The notes: generated by a model not told the origin, from the letters alone. DNA of 36,992 nucleotides from CAZDDI01 sp964504195 (GCA_964504195.1 CAZDDI010000044.1:1-36992), one strand, 5' to 3'. Positions 1-9,800 are shown, counted from the stretch's first letter. Program-made: numbers and translations.

Positions 1-39
1 TGGGGTTCGGCAGGCGGTGGGTGAGCCTGCCGAACCCCA
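1..39. repeat. Perfect 15-bp stem-loop, part of a dispersed repeat
   Basis: Bases 1-15 pair perfectly with 25-39 around a 9-base loop. The stem lies just beyond the 3' end of the DUF454 gene on the minus strand. No T-run follows within the window, so it is a REP-like hairpin rather than a clear intrinsic terminator. It overlaps the 59-base repeat at 15-73. Confidence 0.75.
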
Positions 40-73
40 CCACCGCCTTTGTGAATTTTCGGATAGATTCTAA
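15..73 (-). repeat. Dispersed 59-base repeat, copy A
   Basis: Read on the minus strand, these 59 bases match 13700-13758 (plus strand) with about seven mismatches and no gap. The first half is a non-palindromic block containing TCCGAAAATTCA and GGCGGTGGTGGG. The second half is the GACAGGCTCA / GGCAGGCTCA core also seen at 13739-13797 and 36908-36966. Both copies lie 3' of genes. Confidence 0.8.
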
Positions 74-86
74 GCCATGCGCCAGG

Positions 87-494
87 CTACGATTCCTGCT
101 TCGGGACGTGGCTGCGCAGCAGTGCCAGATGTATGGTCACGCCCACAGCGATGATAAACAACAGCACCTGCACCCATAATCGCTCTATCACCATTAGCGC
201 GGTATAGCCGATGGTCAACCACAGTAACCCCAGCGTGAAGACCTTGGTGCGCACCGACATCACGCGATGGTGGTAGTAGTTGTAGATGTAAGGCCCCATC
301 CACTTGTGGTGCATGAGCCAGTGATGCAGCCGCTCGGAACTGCGGATGAAACAGGCTGCTGCCAAGAGCAGGAACGGCGTGGTGGGCAACAGCGGAATAA
401 AAATCCCGATGAAGCCCAGGCTCACGCTCACAACACCGACCGTAATCAACAATCCCTTGCGCCATTTGGAGATAGCTTTTTGTTGCTTTTCCAT
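87..494 (-). CDS. DUF454 (YbaN-like) inner-membrane protein
   Basis: The product is 135 residues and carries the DUF454 pattern: a hydrophobic segment near residues 14-33 ending in the Pro-rich turn PLLPTTPFLLLAA, then a short helical region with RSSERLHHWL, and a paired membrane segment near residues 84-120. This family consists of small integral membrane proteins of unknown function. I chose the ATG at 494; an in-frame TTG at 524 would add ten residues that do not look like the family. No strong ribosome-binding site is visible. It follows the yitT-like gene after a gap of about 280 bases, so it may have its own promoter. The family assignment is confident; the function is unknown. Confidence 0.85.
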   Translation of the reverse strand: MEKQQKAISKWRKGLLITVGVVSVSLGFIGIFIPLLPTTPFLLLAAACFIRSSERLHHWLMHHKWMGPYIYNYYHHRVMSVRTKVFTLGLLWLTIGYTALMVIERLWVQVLLFIIAVGVTIHLALLRSHVPKQES

Positions 495-774
495 AGATAG
501 AGTATAGTCCAGTCGTGTCTGCAAGCAAGCGCAGCGGAGAAAGAAGAGGATCAGAGAACCCGCAGTAACTGGGGGGCAAGATCAACAAGGCTAAACATGT
601 AGCGCGGAGGTAAGCATGTAGTTTTATGAGGTGCAATGCAGTTGAGACTCTCGTATCTGTGGAAGATACCGCCAGCCGGTATAGCGTATAGCCACGCTAA
701 TCACGTTTGTAAATGCGTTACTCTAATCGCTGAGACTTGAAGGCACTATCACCAGCATATTCGCTGTTCCCAGT
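495..774. other. 280-base spacer, nothing recognised
   Basis: This gap lies between the DUF454 and YitT-like genes, both on the minus strand. I see no convincing ORF, terminator hairpin, RNA gene or strong promoter in it. Confidence 0.4.
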
Positions 775-1662
775 TCAGGTAGCCAGTTCTTGCACTGGCT
801 TGAAACCTTCACCGAGCACCTCTTGCGCCTCCGAAACTACGATAAAGGCTTGGGGGTCAATATCTGCGACTAACCGCTTGAGCGTAGTGAGCTCTGGGCG
901 CGAAATGACCACATAGAGGGCGGGCCGGGGCGTCGCCGTGTAACCGCCGCGTGCGTCGAAAATGGTGATACCTCGGTGTAACTCTTGGAAGATGCGCTGG
1001 CGGATTTGCTCATTCTTATTGGAGACAATGAACACCGTGCGCGCGTAACGCACGCCTTCCTGTACCATATCCACCACCCGCGCAGAAACGAAGTTGACGA
1101 TGAGCGCGTACAGCACGGGGACCAGTCCCACTACGATGGCCCCTGCCATTAGGATTATGCTGTTGACAACCATGAAGACTTGCCCGAATGGCATCCCGCG
1201 ATAGCGATTCAATAACTGGGCTACAATATCTGTGCCGCCAGTGGTCGCTCGGCTGCGCACTACCAGTCCAATGCCGATCCCATCCAGTAAACCGCCGAAC
1301 AGGGTGTAAATTAGCGGATCGCCGAGGATTGGAGGGATAAACGGCGCTAACCAATCAATCATGAGTGTCATCACCAGCACTGCATAGATCGTGCCAAGAA
1401 AAAAGCGTAATCCCCCCCCCCAGCGCACTCCGGCCAGCAGCAGCGGCAAGTTGAGTAGCAGCGTCACCAGCCCAATGGGCCAGCCCCAGAGATAGTTTGC
1501 CAGCATTCCCAGACCGGTGATGCCGGTGGAGATTACCTGATTGGGTGCCAGGAACATGTTGACATTGACTGCCAATAACACAGCTCCCACGGTAATCAAA
1601 AGATAGTCTTGAAAAATAAGCAGCCCCTTGCGCAGGGCCGGGTGTTTGCGCAACCGGTGCAT
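775..1662 (-). CDS. YitT family membrane protein (DUF161 + DUF2179)
   Basis: The product is 295 residues. It begins with several transmembrane helices (about residues 19-205), including the family-typical stretch GIGIGLVVRSRATTGGTDI. It ends in a soluble DUF2179 domain (about 210-285) with the pattern RGITIFDARGGYT and LYVVISRPEL. The length is normal for the family, which is membrane-bound and of uncertain transport role. The ATG at 1662 has the ribosome-binding site AGGAG 8 bases upstream, and the gap from the preceding CAP gene is 23 bases, so it is probably the tail of the same operon. A run of ten G on the coding strand (1412-1421) encodes Trp-Gly-Gly-Gly in the membrane domain; slippage there would truncate the protein. 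Confidence 0.9.
   Translation of the reverse strand: MHRLRKHPALRKGLLIFQDYLLITVGAVLLAVNVNMFLAPNQVISTGITGLGMLANYLWGWPIGLVTLLLNLPLLLAGVRWGGGLRFFLGTIYAVLVMTLMIDWLAPFIPPILGDPLIYTLFGGLLDGIGIGLVVRSRATTGGTDIVAQLLNRYRGMPFGQVFMVVNSIILMAGAIVVGLVPVLYALIVNFVSARVVDMVQEGVRYARTVFIVSNKNEQIRQRIFQELHRGITIFDARGGYTATPRPALYVVISRPELTTLKRLVADIDPQAFIVVSEAQEVLGEGFKPVQELAT
1412..1421 (-). repeat. G10 homopolymer inside the yitT-like gene
   Basis: Ten consecutive C on the plus strand read as ten G in the coding strand. Loss or gain of one base would shift the frame in the first third of the membrane domain. It is the longest homopolymer I noticed in the window. Confidence 0.85.
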
Positions 1663-1685
1663 CGTTTTTTCTCCTATGTGCGTGT

Positions 1686-2798
1686 TTAGTGTCGTTTGAG
1701 GAAGGCTGCCATCCCTAGAAGCAGCGCGAAACCCTGCAAGACAAACACCATCAGTAGCGGCCAGTCCACCGGTTGCGTCTCGACCGGGAGGGCCACCGGT
1801 AACGGCGTCCAGGTAGGATGCGGTGTAATAGGTGGTATTTCCACTGGGGGCAGCGGTGTCGGCGTCGGCGCGACAGACTCTGGGGTTGTAATGATTTCCG
1901 GCGGCAGAAGGGTCGGCAGATCGGGGGGGGCGGGTGTCGGCAGTGGTGTAATATGTTCTTCCGGCGTTTCGGTAGGTGTGACAAGTGGTTCTGCCGTACC
2001 GGGCGCGACGGGAGTGATTTCGGTTTGTCCGCTGGACACCAGCCGGATTGTGTCTTGTGATTGGGTTATACGCCCGGCACCGTCACGGAACTCCGCATAA
2101 ACGGCATACTCGCCCGGCTGTGATCCATCCAGTTCCCACGGCAACAGCGAGCTCCATGGTTGCCAGGGTTCATCCTCGAACTGTGGCGTATTGCTTAGCC
2201 GTACTTCAATGGCTTTGCCGATCCAGTTACCCTCTCCCAGCGGCTCAGTTTCCTCGTTAGTCAGGCGGACGGCGACTTGGGGCGAATCGGTAGTGGGAGC
2301 ACCATCGTTGATGAAAATGGGCAGCACGTTGGGGCGCGCGCCCAGATTCATGACGAAGTAGCGTACCCCCTGGTTGTCGGTGGCATAACCTATACCCACC
2401 TCGCGGTAACGTTCATCACTAAAGGCGCTCCAGGCATTGGCTTGAAGCCAGTTGATAGTGTTGGTAGCGCCGCCTAAGCCGACCCAGAATGTCTCGTAAA
2501 CGATCAGCCCCTCGTTCCAGGCGCGATAGCCAGCGTCGCGGATACGCTGGCGATAGGTGGAACCATCCGAGCCGTCGCTTTGGATGAGGCGATTGGTAGC
2601 CATGTCGTTGGCGTGGCGCTGTGCGGCTTCGCTAAGGCGTGTAGACCAGCCTAGCGGCGGTAGGCCAGAGCCTAACCGGGCCTGATTGATCAGCGCGTAC
2701 AATTCTTGCCCGCTGTCAGCTTGTGCCCGTAGTGGAAGGCTACTGACTGCCAGACATATCATCAAACTCCACAGCAACCAGGTGCGTAACTTACGCAT
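1686..2798 (-). CDS. CAP/SCP-domain surface protein with Pro/Thr stalk and C-terminal anchor
   Basis: The product is 370 residues. A signal peptide (about 1-27, ending LRAQA) is followed by a CAP domain (about 30-160) containing ELYALINQAR, LSEAAQRHANDM and the DERYREVGIGYA block. Next comes a beta-rich region (about 165-250), a long Pro/Thr/Glu stalk (about 265-340) and a hydrophobic segment (about 343-365) with a short basic tail. The layout suggests a protein held outside the cell on a stalk; the CAP ligand or activity cannot be told. The ATG at 2798 has AGGAGA 5 bases upstream and overlaps the stop of the preceding phosphatase gene by 8 bases, indicating translational coupling. A C8 run (coding strand, 1923-1930) lies in the stalk. 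Confidence 0.85.
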   Translation of the reverse strand: MRKLRTWLLWSLMICLAVSSLPLRAQADSGQELYALINQARLGSGLPPLGWSTRLSEAAQRHANDMATNRLIQSDGSDGSTYRQRIRDAGYRAWNEGLIVYETFWVGLGGATNTINWLQANAWSAFSDERYREVGIGYATDNQGVRYFVMNLGARPNVLPIFINDGAPTTDSPQVAVRLTNEETEPLGEGNWIGKAIEVRLSNTPQFEDEPWQPWSSLLPWELDGSQPGEYAVYAEFRDGAGRITQSQDTIRLVSSGQTEITPVAPGTAEPLVTPTETPEEHITPLPTPAPPDLPTLLPPEIITTPESVAPTPTPLPPVEIPPITPHPTWTPLPVALPVETQPVDWPLLMVFVLQGFALLLGMAAFLKRH

Positions 2799-3585
2799 CG
2801 TTCTCCTCACTTTGCAATCTACGGAACGCGGTCAGCAATTGTGGCGTGGCCGTGAACAGCGGATCAGGCGCGTGAATCGTCCAGGGTGCGCCAGAGAGTG
2901 TCGCTGCACACCCTCCGGCTTCCTGCACTAGCAGGCCCGCCGCCGCCTGATCCCACGCGCTTAAGCTAAGCGCGGCATATACATCAAGCCAGCCGGTAGC
3001 GACGTAGGTCATTGCCAGCGCTGCCGTACCAAGTGCGCGTAAAGTACGCCCGCGCGCAAGTATTTTGCCTGTCAATCCGTGCATGGTGCGTCGTAGCGTC
3101 TCGTCGCGCGGCCAGTCCACCGCGAACATGGCCTCATGCAGGTGGGTAATGCCGGATGTGTGCAGGGCTTGCCCATTAAGCGTGGTGCCACCCCCGCGCA
3201 AGGCTGCAAAAGTATGCCCGCGCAGCGGATCGTGGATGATGCCCACGACCGGTTCGTCATGCACTACTGCGGCCAGTGAGATGCAAAACAGCGGCATGTC
3301 GCGGGAAAAGTTAGTCGTCCCGTCCAACGGATCGAGTATCCAACGTACTTTTGCGCTGCTAGTTTGCGCCCCGGCCTCTTCGGAGGTGATGGCATGGTCG
3401 GGGAAGTGCTCGCGTAGGCGTTGCAGCACCAATTGCTCTACAGCCACGTCGCTTTCGGTGACGATGTTGCGCACACCTTTATTGTGGACAGTATGGGCTT
3501 GTCCCCAAGCCCTATGCAGTAACGGGCTTGCCTCTGTGATAATGGCTTGCGCTGTTGCCAACCATGCTGAATAGGAATTACTCAT
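2791..3585 (-). CDS. Inositol monophosphatase family protein
   Basis: The product is 264 residues, normal for the family. It shows the Mg-binding motifs in order: the acidic pair E69-E70 in ITSEEAG, the hallmark DPLDGTTN (85-92), and the C-terminal WDQAAAG. These enzymes hydrolyse sugar or inositol phosphates, or related phosphomonoesters, in the cytoplasm; the exact substrate cannot be read from sequence. The ATG at 3585 overlaps the stop of the upstream solute-binding gene as ATGA, and the 3' end overlaps the CAP gene by 8 bases, so all three are likely co-translated. A longer frame to 3723 exists but lies inside the upstream gene and has no family similarity. The pairing with a sugar-type binding protein hints at sugar or polyol phosphate handling (inference). 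Confidence 0.9.
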   Translation of the reverse strand: MSNSYSAWLATAQAIITEASPLLHRAWGQAHTVHNKGVRNIVTESDVAVEQLVLQRLREHFPDHAITSEEAGAQTSSAKVRWILDPLDGTTNFSRDMPLFCISLAAVVHDEPVVGIIHDPLRGHTFAALRGGGTTLNGQALHTSGITHLHEAMFAVDWPRDETLRRTMHGLTGKILARGRTLRALGTAALAMTYVATGWLDVYAALSLSAWDQAAAGLLVQEAGGCAATLSGAPWTIHAPDPLFTATPQLLTAFRRLQSEENDA

Positions 3586-4829
3586 GGCTCGACCCCTTTG
3601 CATTGGGCTTGAATCGTAATCAATAACGCCTCTGGCGCGGTGGTTTGCCCCATGTGGAACATGCCTTCCAATAGTGCCGCGCGACAACCGGCGGCGTTGG
3701 GATGATTGGGCCAAATCGCCCACTGCCCGGTATCCGCTGCCTCAAGCGTGAGGGCAAAAAGCGCGTTTTCGCCTGTGGTGTGGTCAGTATTGTCTTGCAG
3801 GTATGTTTCTAGCAGGGTGCGGCGGACGGGCAATTGTTGGGTGGTTGTGCGCCAAATTTGCTGTGCTTCGGGCGATATAAACCAATTCATCGCTTGTAAG
3901 GCTGCCTGGCGACGGGGGCCTTCAGGGGCTAATAACAGTAATCCCGGCCCGTACCAGAGTGTTGGCCCAGGACCATCTATGGCCGGCACTGGCCCTAGTG
4001 AGAGCGAGAAACGGCGGCCCTGGATACGCTGTTGTTCTATTTCCATCAGGCGCTGGCTGGAATCTATGAGCATAGCGATTTGGTGATCGTTCAACTGATT
4101 CACGCCCTCTGCGGCGAGTATATATTGTCCGGCGCAGCGATCTGCTAACAGGAAGTGTAAGTTGGCCGCCGCGATTAGCGTCTCTGGCTTAAAAAGAGTG
4201 TAGTTGCCTTCCGCATCGCTTAGTTGCGCGCCACTGGCGGCTAATTGTGCCATCAAGGCTCCAGCGCTGGTGGGTAAGCCTAGCCCTACTTGTTCCTTGA
4301 GTGGATCGCTGGCGGCACATGCCGCACGACGTAAGTCCTCCCAGGTGGGTGATTGTTGGTTGTAACCTAAATCACTGAGCCAATCGGCATTGTAGTAGAT
4401 GAGATAGGTGCTTAGTCCCAAAGGAATCCCCTGGAGTTCTCCTTGTGTGCTAAACAAGGCCCGTGCCATGGGCAGTAGATCATCAGTATCAAAGTGCAGC
4501 CCTGGTGGTAAGGGCGTTAGATCGGCAGACAGCCCGGCCTGGCGATATATATCCATCATTTCAGGCCATACTACAACCAGGTCAGGGCGCTGTTCCGGCG
4601 TTGCAGCGGCGACTTTCTCGAAAATCTGATCCTGGTATTCCACGACCAGATGCAGGCCCCAGGGATTATCCGCGTTGAAAGCGTCGCTGATGCTTTGGAG
4701 GGCCTGGCGCTCTGCGCCATTGAACGAATGCCAGAGAATCAGTAGCGGTTCTGCTACGGGTGCAGCCGGGGCTGTGCAACCTGCTAGCAGTGTCAGCAGT
4801 AGCAGCCATAACCAGACTTGGTGCTTCAT
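3582..4829 (-). CDS. Family-1 extracellular solute-binding lipoprotein
   Basis: The product is 415 residues. A lipoprotein signal peptide ends in the lipobox LLAGC with Cys18. The mature part has the sugar-type solute-binding fold: LLILWHSFNGAE near the start, PDLVVVWPEM, GIPLGLSTYLIYYNADWL and a late AMNWFISPEAQQIWR block. Such proteins capture a carbohydrate-like solute outside the membrane and deliver it to an ABC permease. No permease or ATPase gene is nearby, so it is an orphan or is served in trans. The ATG at 4829 has GGGAG about 8 bases upstream. It starts 119 bases after murJ and overlaps the phosphatase gene by 4 bases. Confidence 0.9.
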   Translation of the reverse strand: MKHQVWLWLLLLTLLAGCTAPAAPVAEPLLILWHSFNGAERQALQSISDAFNADNPWGLHLVVEYQDQIFEKVAAATPEQRPDLVVVWPEMMDIYRQAGLSADLTPLPPGLHFDTDDLLPMARALFSTQGELQGIPLGLSTYLIYYNADWLSDLGYNQQSPTWEDLRRAACAASDPLKEQVGLGLPTSAGALMAQLAASGAQLSDAEGNYTLFKPETLIAAANLHFLLADRCAGQYILAAEGVNQLNDHQIAMLIDSSQRLMEIEQQRIQGRRFSLSLGPVPAIDGPGPTLWYGPGLLLLAPEGPRRQAALQAMNWFISPEAQQIWRTTTQQLPVRRTLLETYLQDNTDHTTGENALFALTLEAADTGQWAIWPNHPNAAGCRAALLEGMFHMGQTTAPEALLITIQAQCKGVEP

Positions 4830-4948
4830 CAAGTGTTTCTCCCTCAATCATTATGTCATGCAGAGCAGCTGCTCCGTCGTTTTCGGACAGACCTTACGCA
4901 ATGCGTACCTTGCGACAGGCTCAGGGATGCACGTGTAAGCCTCCGGTA
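4830..4948. other. murJ-lipoprotein spacer with one degenerate repeat core
   Basis: This 119-base gap contains GCGACAGGCTCAGG at 4912-4925, a single copy of the core of the dispersed repeat at 13739-13797 and 36908-36966. No clear terminator is visible. Confidence 0.5.
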
Positions 4949-6598
4949 TTATCGCCGCCAGAGACCTTGCCAGCGACGCACAATCATGGTCTGTAAGAGC
5001 ATGATTTCTTCTAGGCCCATGCGTTGAATGATCCATAAATAACAGATGCCGCCGGTACCCCCGGCTAGCACAATTTGGAACAGCAAGCCGGGCGCACCAG
5101 TCAACCAGTCGGATAGCTGCATGCCAGTTGCAGTAAGTGGGAGTAGCGCAGCCGCGCGGAAGCGCGCATCCGCCAACAGATTAGAAACGCCCAACAGGGG
5201 TAACGTCATCAATGTGGAGGCCAGCAATGCTAACACTGCGGCATGACCTACACGATAGCGTCGGAGCGAACCGCTCATGCGCTTGTATAAGTAGAGCATC
5301 AGGAGAGCGTGGGTTGCAAGTTTGAGTGAGTTGGCAAGAATGAGTTCGCTCAGGCGGGGCGCGTGCAATAGGGTAGGCCCTAACGCCAATCCTGTGTATA
5401 GCAACACCGTGACCACGCCGACTAGTGCCGGAGTCCAGGTGTTCTTGCGTGCGTAGAAGGCAAAAATTAAGGGTTGATCGAGTGCAGCGAAGACTAATCC
5501 CAAGAGCGAAAAACGCAATGCCTGGGCCGTGGCTGCTGTGTCGGCGCTGCTAAAATTGCCCCGCTGGAAAATCAACGCAACTAGCGGTTCGGTAAGCGCC
5601 AGCATCGCCAGCGTGGCCGGGAGTATGAGTATCAATACCATCCGTAAGCCCTGGGCCAGCGTCGCGCGGAATGCTTCTTCTTCGGCGTCGGCGGCGTAAC
5701 GGGACAGGGCCGGCAGGATGGCGACTGAGACGGCTGTAACCACCATGCCTAGCGGAAACTGGATTAGTGTGGCGGCGTACTTCATCCAGGCGATGCCGCT
5801 AGGCCCAGTGCGCGAGGCGAGGTTGTAGCTGAGCGCGACGGCGGCCTGATCCACGATCAACCCCAGGCCGATGGGTAAGTACAACCGCCCGATAGCCGCT
5901 AACGCTGGGTGGCCGTGAAACGGTGAGACAAAGCGTAAGCGCGCACCCCGGAGCGCGGGCAATTGCAGCGCGACTTGCGCGATGCTGCCTATCAGCAGGC
6001 CTATGGCCAGGCTGCGCGGCCCAAGGGCGGTGCGTCCCAATAGCACTACCGCGATGACGAGGGTGGCGTTGGAAACGGCTCCGATGAAGGCGGGGCGTTC
6101 GAAGCGTTGTAGTGCGTAGAGCGCGGCGGACAGCAGCCCCGCGATGTTGAGGAAGAGGATCGCTGGCGTAGTGATACGGATCATCTCGGCGGCGAGCGCG
6201 AGGTATTCGGGGTCTAGCCCACCGCTCAATACTTGTGCTACAGTCGGTGCGGCGAACTCGATGAGCACCACCGCACCGCCGAGGAATAACCCCAACAGTG
6301 AAAGTAGCAGGCTAAGCAGTTCCCAGAGGGCCGCGCGTTTCTCCGGGCGTGCGTAATCGGAGAAGATCGGCACCAGGGCAGAGCTCAACATACCGCCGGT
6401 GAGCAGGTCGTAGAGCATGGTGGGGACCTGCGCGGCTACGTCAAAGGCGCTCACCGCGCCGCCCGCGCCAAAGAAGTATGACTTGACCATCTCCCGGAGC
6501 AGCCCTAGCACACGGCTAACGATGTTGCCCAGAGAGATTAACGCTGCCGCGCGTGTCATCTGTCGCGCCTGACCGGAGAGCAGATTTTCACCTTCCAT
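4949..6598 (-). CDS. murJ: Lipid II flippase MurJ (MviN family)
   Basis: The product is 549 residues with about 14 predicted membrane segments, typical for the family. The N-terminus carries the family signature ISLGNIVSRVLGLLREMV, followed by FGAGGAVSAFDVAAQVPTML; the middle has the PLGMVVTAVSVAILPALSRYA block. MurJ flips the peptidoglycan precursor lipid II across the cytoplasmic membrane. I place the start at the ATG 6598. An upstream in-frame TTG at 6637 is unlikely because it forms part of the predicted -35 box. It is probably the first gene of the minus-strand envelope cluster that runs to the YitT-like gene. Confidence 0.93.
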   Translation of the reverse strand: MEGENLLSGQARQMTRAAALISLGNIVSRVLGLLREMVKSYFFGAGGAVSAFDVAAQVPTMLYDLLTGGMLSSALVPIFSDYARPEKRAALWELLSLLLSLLGLFLGGAVVLIEFAAPTVAQVLSGGLDPEYLALAAEMIRITTPAILFLNIAGLLSAALYALQRFERPAFIGAVSNATLVIAVVLLGRTALGPRSLAIGLLIGSIAQVALQLPALRGARLRFVSPFHGHPALAAIGRLYLPIGLGLIVDQAAVALSYNLASRTGPSGIAWMKYAATLIQFPLGMVVTAVSVAILPALSRYAADAEEEAFRATLAQGLRMVLILILPATLAMLALTEPLVALIFQRGNFSSADTAATAQALRFSLLGLVFAALDQPLIFAFYARKNTWTPALVGVVTVLLYTGLALGPTLLHAPRLSELILANSLKLATHALLMLYLYKRMSGSLRRYRVGHAAVLALLASTLMTLPLLGVSNLLADARFRAAALLPLTATGMQLSDWLTGAPGLLFQIVLAGGTGGICYLWIIQRMGLEEIMLLQTMIVRRWQGLWRR

Positions 6599-6609
6599 AA
6601 TAGAAAGGC

Positions 6610-6637
6610 ATTCTACCTGCTTTTGGGCCGCTGGCAA
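6610..6637 (-). promoter_or_regulatory. Sigma-70-like promoter of murJ
   Basis: On the minus strand TTGCCA (6637-6632) and TAGAAT (6615-6610) are separated by 16 bases, each one mismatch from consensus. Only 11 bases lie between the -10 box and the ATG at 6598, so the expected 5' leader is about 4-5 bases and holds no ribosome-binding site. Confidence 0.6.
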
Positions 6638-6846
6638 GGAGCGCGCGCGCTAATCGGCATGTCAGCAAAAACCACTAACCGACGTATCACAAGTGCTTCC
6701 TAAGGTAGTTCCAAGATTTAAAGCACGCCACATCACAAGAAAGTTCCTGCGCCAGCGTCAAAACCTGGATAGTTTATTTTCTTGGAACGGCCTAACTCTT
6801 ACACATTTGTAACCGAATAATGCCTTTTGTTTGTCCTATACTCATT

Positions 6847-6852
6847 TATAAT
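6847..6852 (+). promoter_or_regulatory. Perfect -10 box directly before the hybrid kinase
   Basis: TATAAT ends 6 bases before the ATG at 6859, which puts the expected transcription start at or next to the A of the start codon. No good -35 box is present at the usual distance (the best candidate is TTGTTT at 6827-6832, spacing 14). The reading is tentative. Confidence 0.4.
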
Positions 6853-6858
6853 AAAGGT

Positions 6859-9800
6859 ATGGCTTACCACTTACAGTATACGCTTTTTACCGCACTTGCA
6901 GCGTTGGCAGCGATTGCTTGTATCAATATAGCATTGTATGCCTGGGCACATCGTGCCGCAGCGCCGCGCGAGGCGTGCGCGCTAGTGCGTTTAGCACTTG
7001 CGATTGTTGGCTGGCTAGTATGCAATACGCTGGAGCTCATCGCCCCTACACCTGAAAGTACCTTGTTCTGGGCCAAGCTTACTTACCTTTTTGCTATGTT
7101 TACCCCACCGCTATGGTTAATCTTCGCACTGGCGTACACGAAAAAACATTCTTACTTTCCCTGGCGCTACATAGAATGGACTTTCCTTATACCACTCATT
7201 ACCGTAGCCTTGGTATGGACCAACGATGTGCATCAGTTGATCTGGCGGGCCTACATTTTTATTCCTATAGACGGCCTGCTGGCAATGCAAATCATCACAC
7301 GCGGCGCTTGGGCTTGGGTGTTTATCATGCACAGTTATGGATTGACACTGCTGGGTACAGGCCTGTTTCTGCACCAGCACGTAAGCCGGAGCAAACCGCG
7401 CTCAGCGCAGTATATCTGGCTCGTAATAGGCAGCTTGCTACCTATCGCTATCAGCCTGGTGTATTTGTTGCGTATTTTCCCCTGGCTGCGGAAGGATTAT
7501 ACCCCTATTAGTTTCATGCTGGCGAGCGGCGCATTTTTTATTAGTCTCTACCATTACCGGCTGTTTGCGGTCAAACCTCTGGCGCGCGAACTGCTACTCG
7601 AAACTATGCAAGCGGCTATTTTTGTGTTGGATGAGCGGCACTCACTGGTGGATATAAATCGTGCCGCGCGGCAACTGCTCGACCTGGCAGAACCGGTGGC
7701 ACTCCCCTTACCGGTGACGGTTTTGTTAGGGCCTTATCCTGAGCTGCTCGAACTGCTGCAAACCGAGGCTTCCCCGTTCATCGAGACCACGCGCTATCAT
7801 GCTGACACGCACACACATTACGAATGGCGTAGCTGGCCGTTGCGCGATAATCGGGAGCAGCTCAAGGGGTGGATGCTGTTAGGGCAAGACATTACCACGC
7901 GCAAGCACACCGAGAATACGCTCCGCGCACGCGAGGCGCGATTGAGCGCACTCTTAGCCTCAATGCAAGATTACGTTTTTGTCATTGACCGCGAAGGTCG
8001 CTTCAGCGAGTATTATCAGCCCACCAAAGCCGCGGAGCTCTATATGCGCCCGGAACATTTTCTGGGACGCTCGTATCGAGAGGTTCTGCCGCCCGCAGTG
8101 AGTGAGCAATTGGAGCAAGCCATTACGGCGTTACGCAAGGGCCGGATGACACAAGTATTCACTTATCCCTTGGCTGCCGGAGAAGCAGAACGCTGGTTCA
8201 TGGCGCAACTCAACCCGTTGCAGAATGTAACCGGCGTAACATACGCCTATCTCGGCGTGGTGCGCGATATTACCAATATCAAACGCACCGAGCAAGCATT
8301 GCGCCAGAGCGAAGCGCGTTACCAGTTTGTCGTGCAGTCACAACATGAGGTAATCTGTCGCTATCTGCCCGATACTACCCTCACCTTCGTCAATGCGGCT
8401 TATTGCCGCATGCTAGGCCAGCAAGAGGCCGACCTGTTAGGCCAGTCCTTCATAACGTTTTTGCTTGAAGCTGAGCAGCGTTTGGCACAAGATGTGCTTG
8501 CCCAACTCACACCGGAATCGCCAACCTTCACACACGAGCGGCCCATGCTTTGGCCTGATGGAACACAGGCCTGGTACGAATGGTACGATCAGGGATTTTT
8601 TGATGCAGCAGGACATCTGCAAGAGGTGCTGAGCGTGGGGCGCGATATCACTGAGCGCAAACAGGCACGGGAGCAAATCCTGGAGCATCAGCGACAGCTC
8701 GCAGCCCTCAAAGAACGGGAACGGTTGGCCCGTGATCTGCACGATGGCATTGGGCAAGTGCTCGGCTATCTCAATGTGCAATCGCAAGCCGCGTTGGACT
8801 ACCTTAAGGATGATCCGACTATCGCGGCGGAGTTGTTAGAGCGGTTAGGCCAGGTCACCCGTGACGCGCACAGTGATGTGCGGGGCTACATCCTGGGACT
8901 CAAGCGTGGGGAAGAAATGGCCCTGCCTTTCTTGTCACAATTACACGAGACCGTTAAACAATTTGCCGAAGTATATGGCTTTGAAGTTCAACTGAATTTA
9001 CCTGCGGAACTCCCGGACATACTAGCCGAACCCGAGGCCGAGGCGCAACTGCTCTATATTATCCGGGAAGCGCTTAATAATGCCCGCCAACACAGTGGGG
9101 CTATCTCAGCGTGCGTCACGCTGCGCCTGGATGCCGAGGCGGTCACGGTGATTATCAGCGATAGTGGTCAGGGCTTTAATCTGACCATCGAGCATTTGCT
9201 GGAACGCGGCCCATCACAGGCGCACATGGGTCTACAGGTGATGATTGAACGTGCGGAGGCTGTGGGGGGACGTTTCAGTGTGCAAACCGCCTTCGCCACC
9301 GGCACGACGATTACAGTGGATATGCCCCGCCGACATCCGCTCAAGGCGCTGCCACAATTGCGGATTTTGTTGGTGGATGACCATCCCTTGTTTTTACAAG
9401 GATTGCGCAATCTATTGTCTGCTCGCGGGCTAGAGGTGGTAGGGATGGGGCGCAATGGCTTGGAAGCACACGATCTTGCACGCAACCTACGTCCCGACCT
9501 GGTATTGATGGATTTGAATATGCCGGAATGTGACGGTTTGGAAGCCACGCTGCGCATCAAGCGTGATTTACCAGACACAAAAATCGTCATTCTCACCGTC
9601 TCGGCTGAGGAAAAGAACATCTACCAGGCGCTCAAGAGTGGTGCGTCCGGGTATTTGCTCAAAAACCTGAGCGCCGATGGTCTCAGCCAGCTGATTGCGG
9701 ATATCATGCGCGGAGAAGTGGTGCTTTCGCCGGGGATTGCCGCGCAGGTATTACAAGATTTTGCACAAGAGCTACCGATCGAGCCGCTCCCGGAAACCAC

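Noticed and set aside
1696..2100. Gly/Val/Ser-rich plus-strand ORF
   Set aside because: Antisense of the Pro/Thr-rich stalk of the CAP protein; low-complexity mirror.
3586..3723. Longer start for the inositol-phosphatase gene
   Set aside because: The extra 46 residues lie inside the upstream gene in another frame and do not match the family; ATGA coupling at 3585 fits better.
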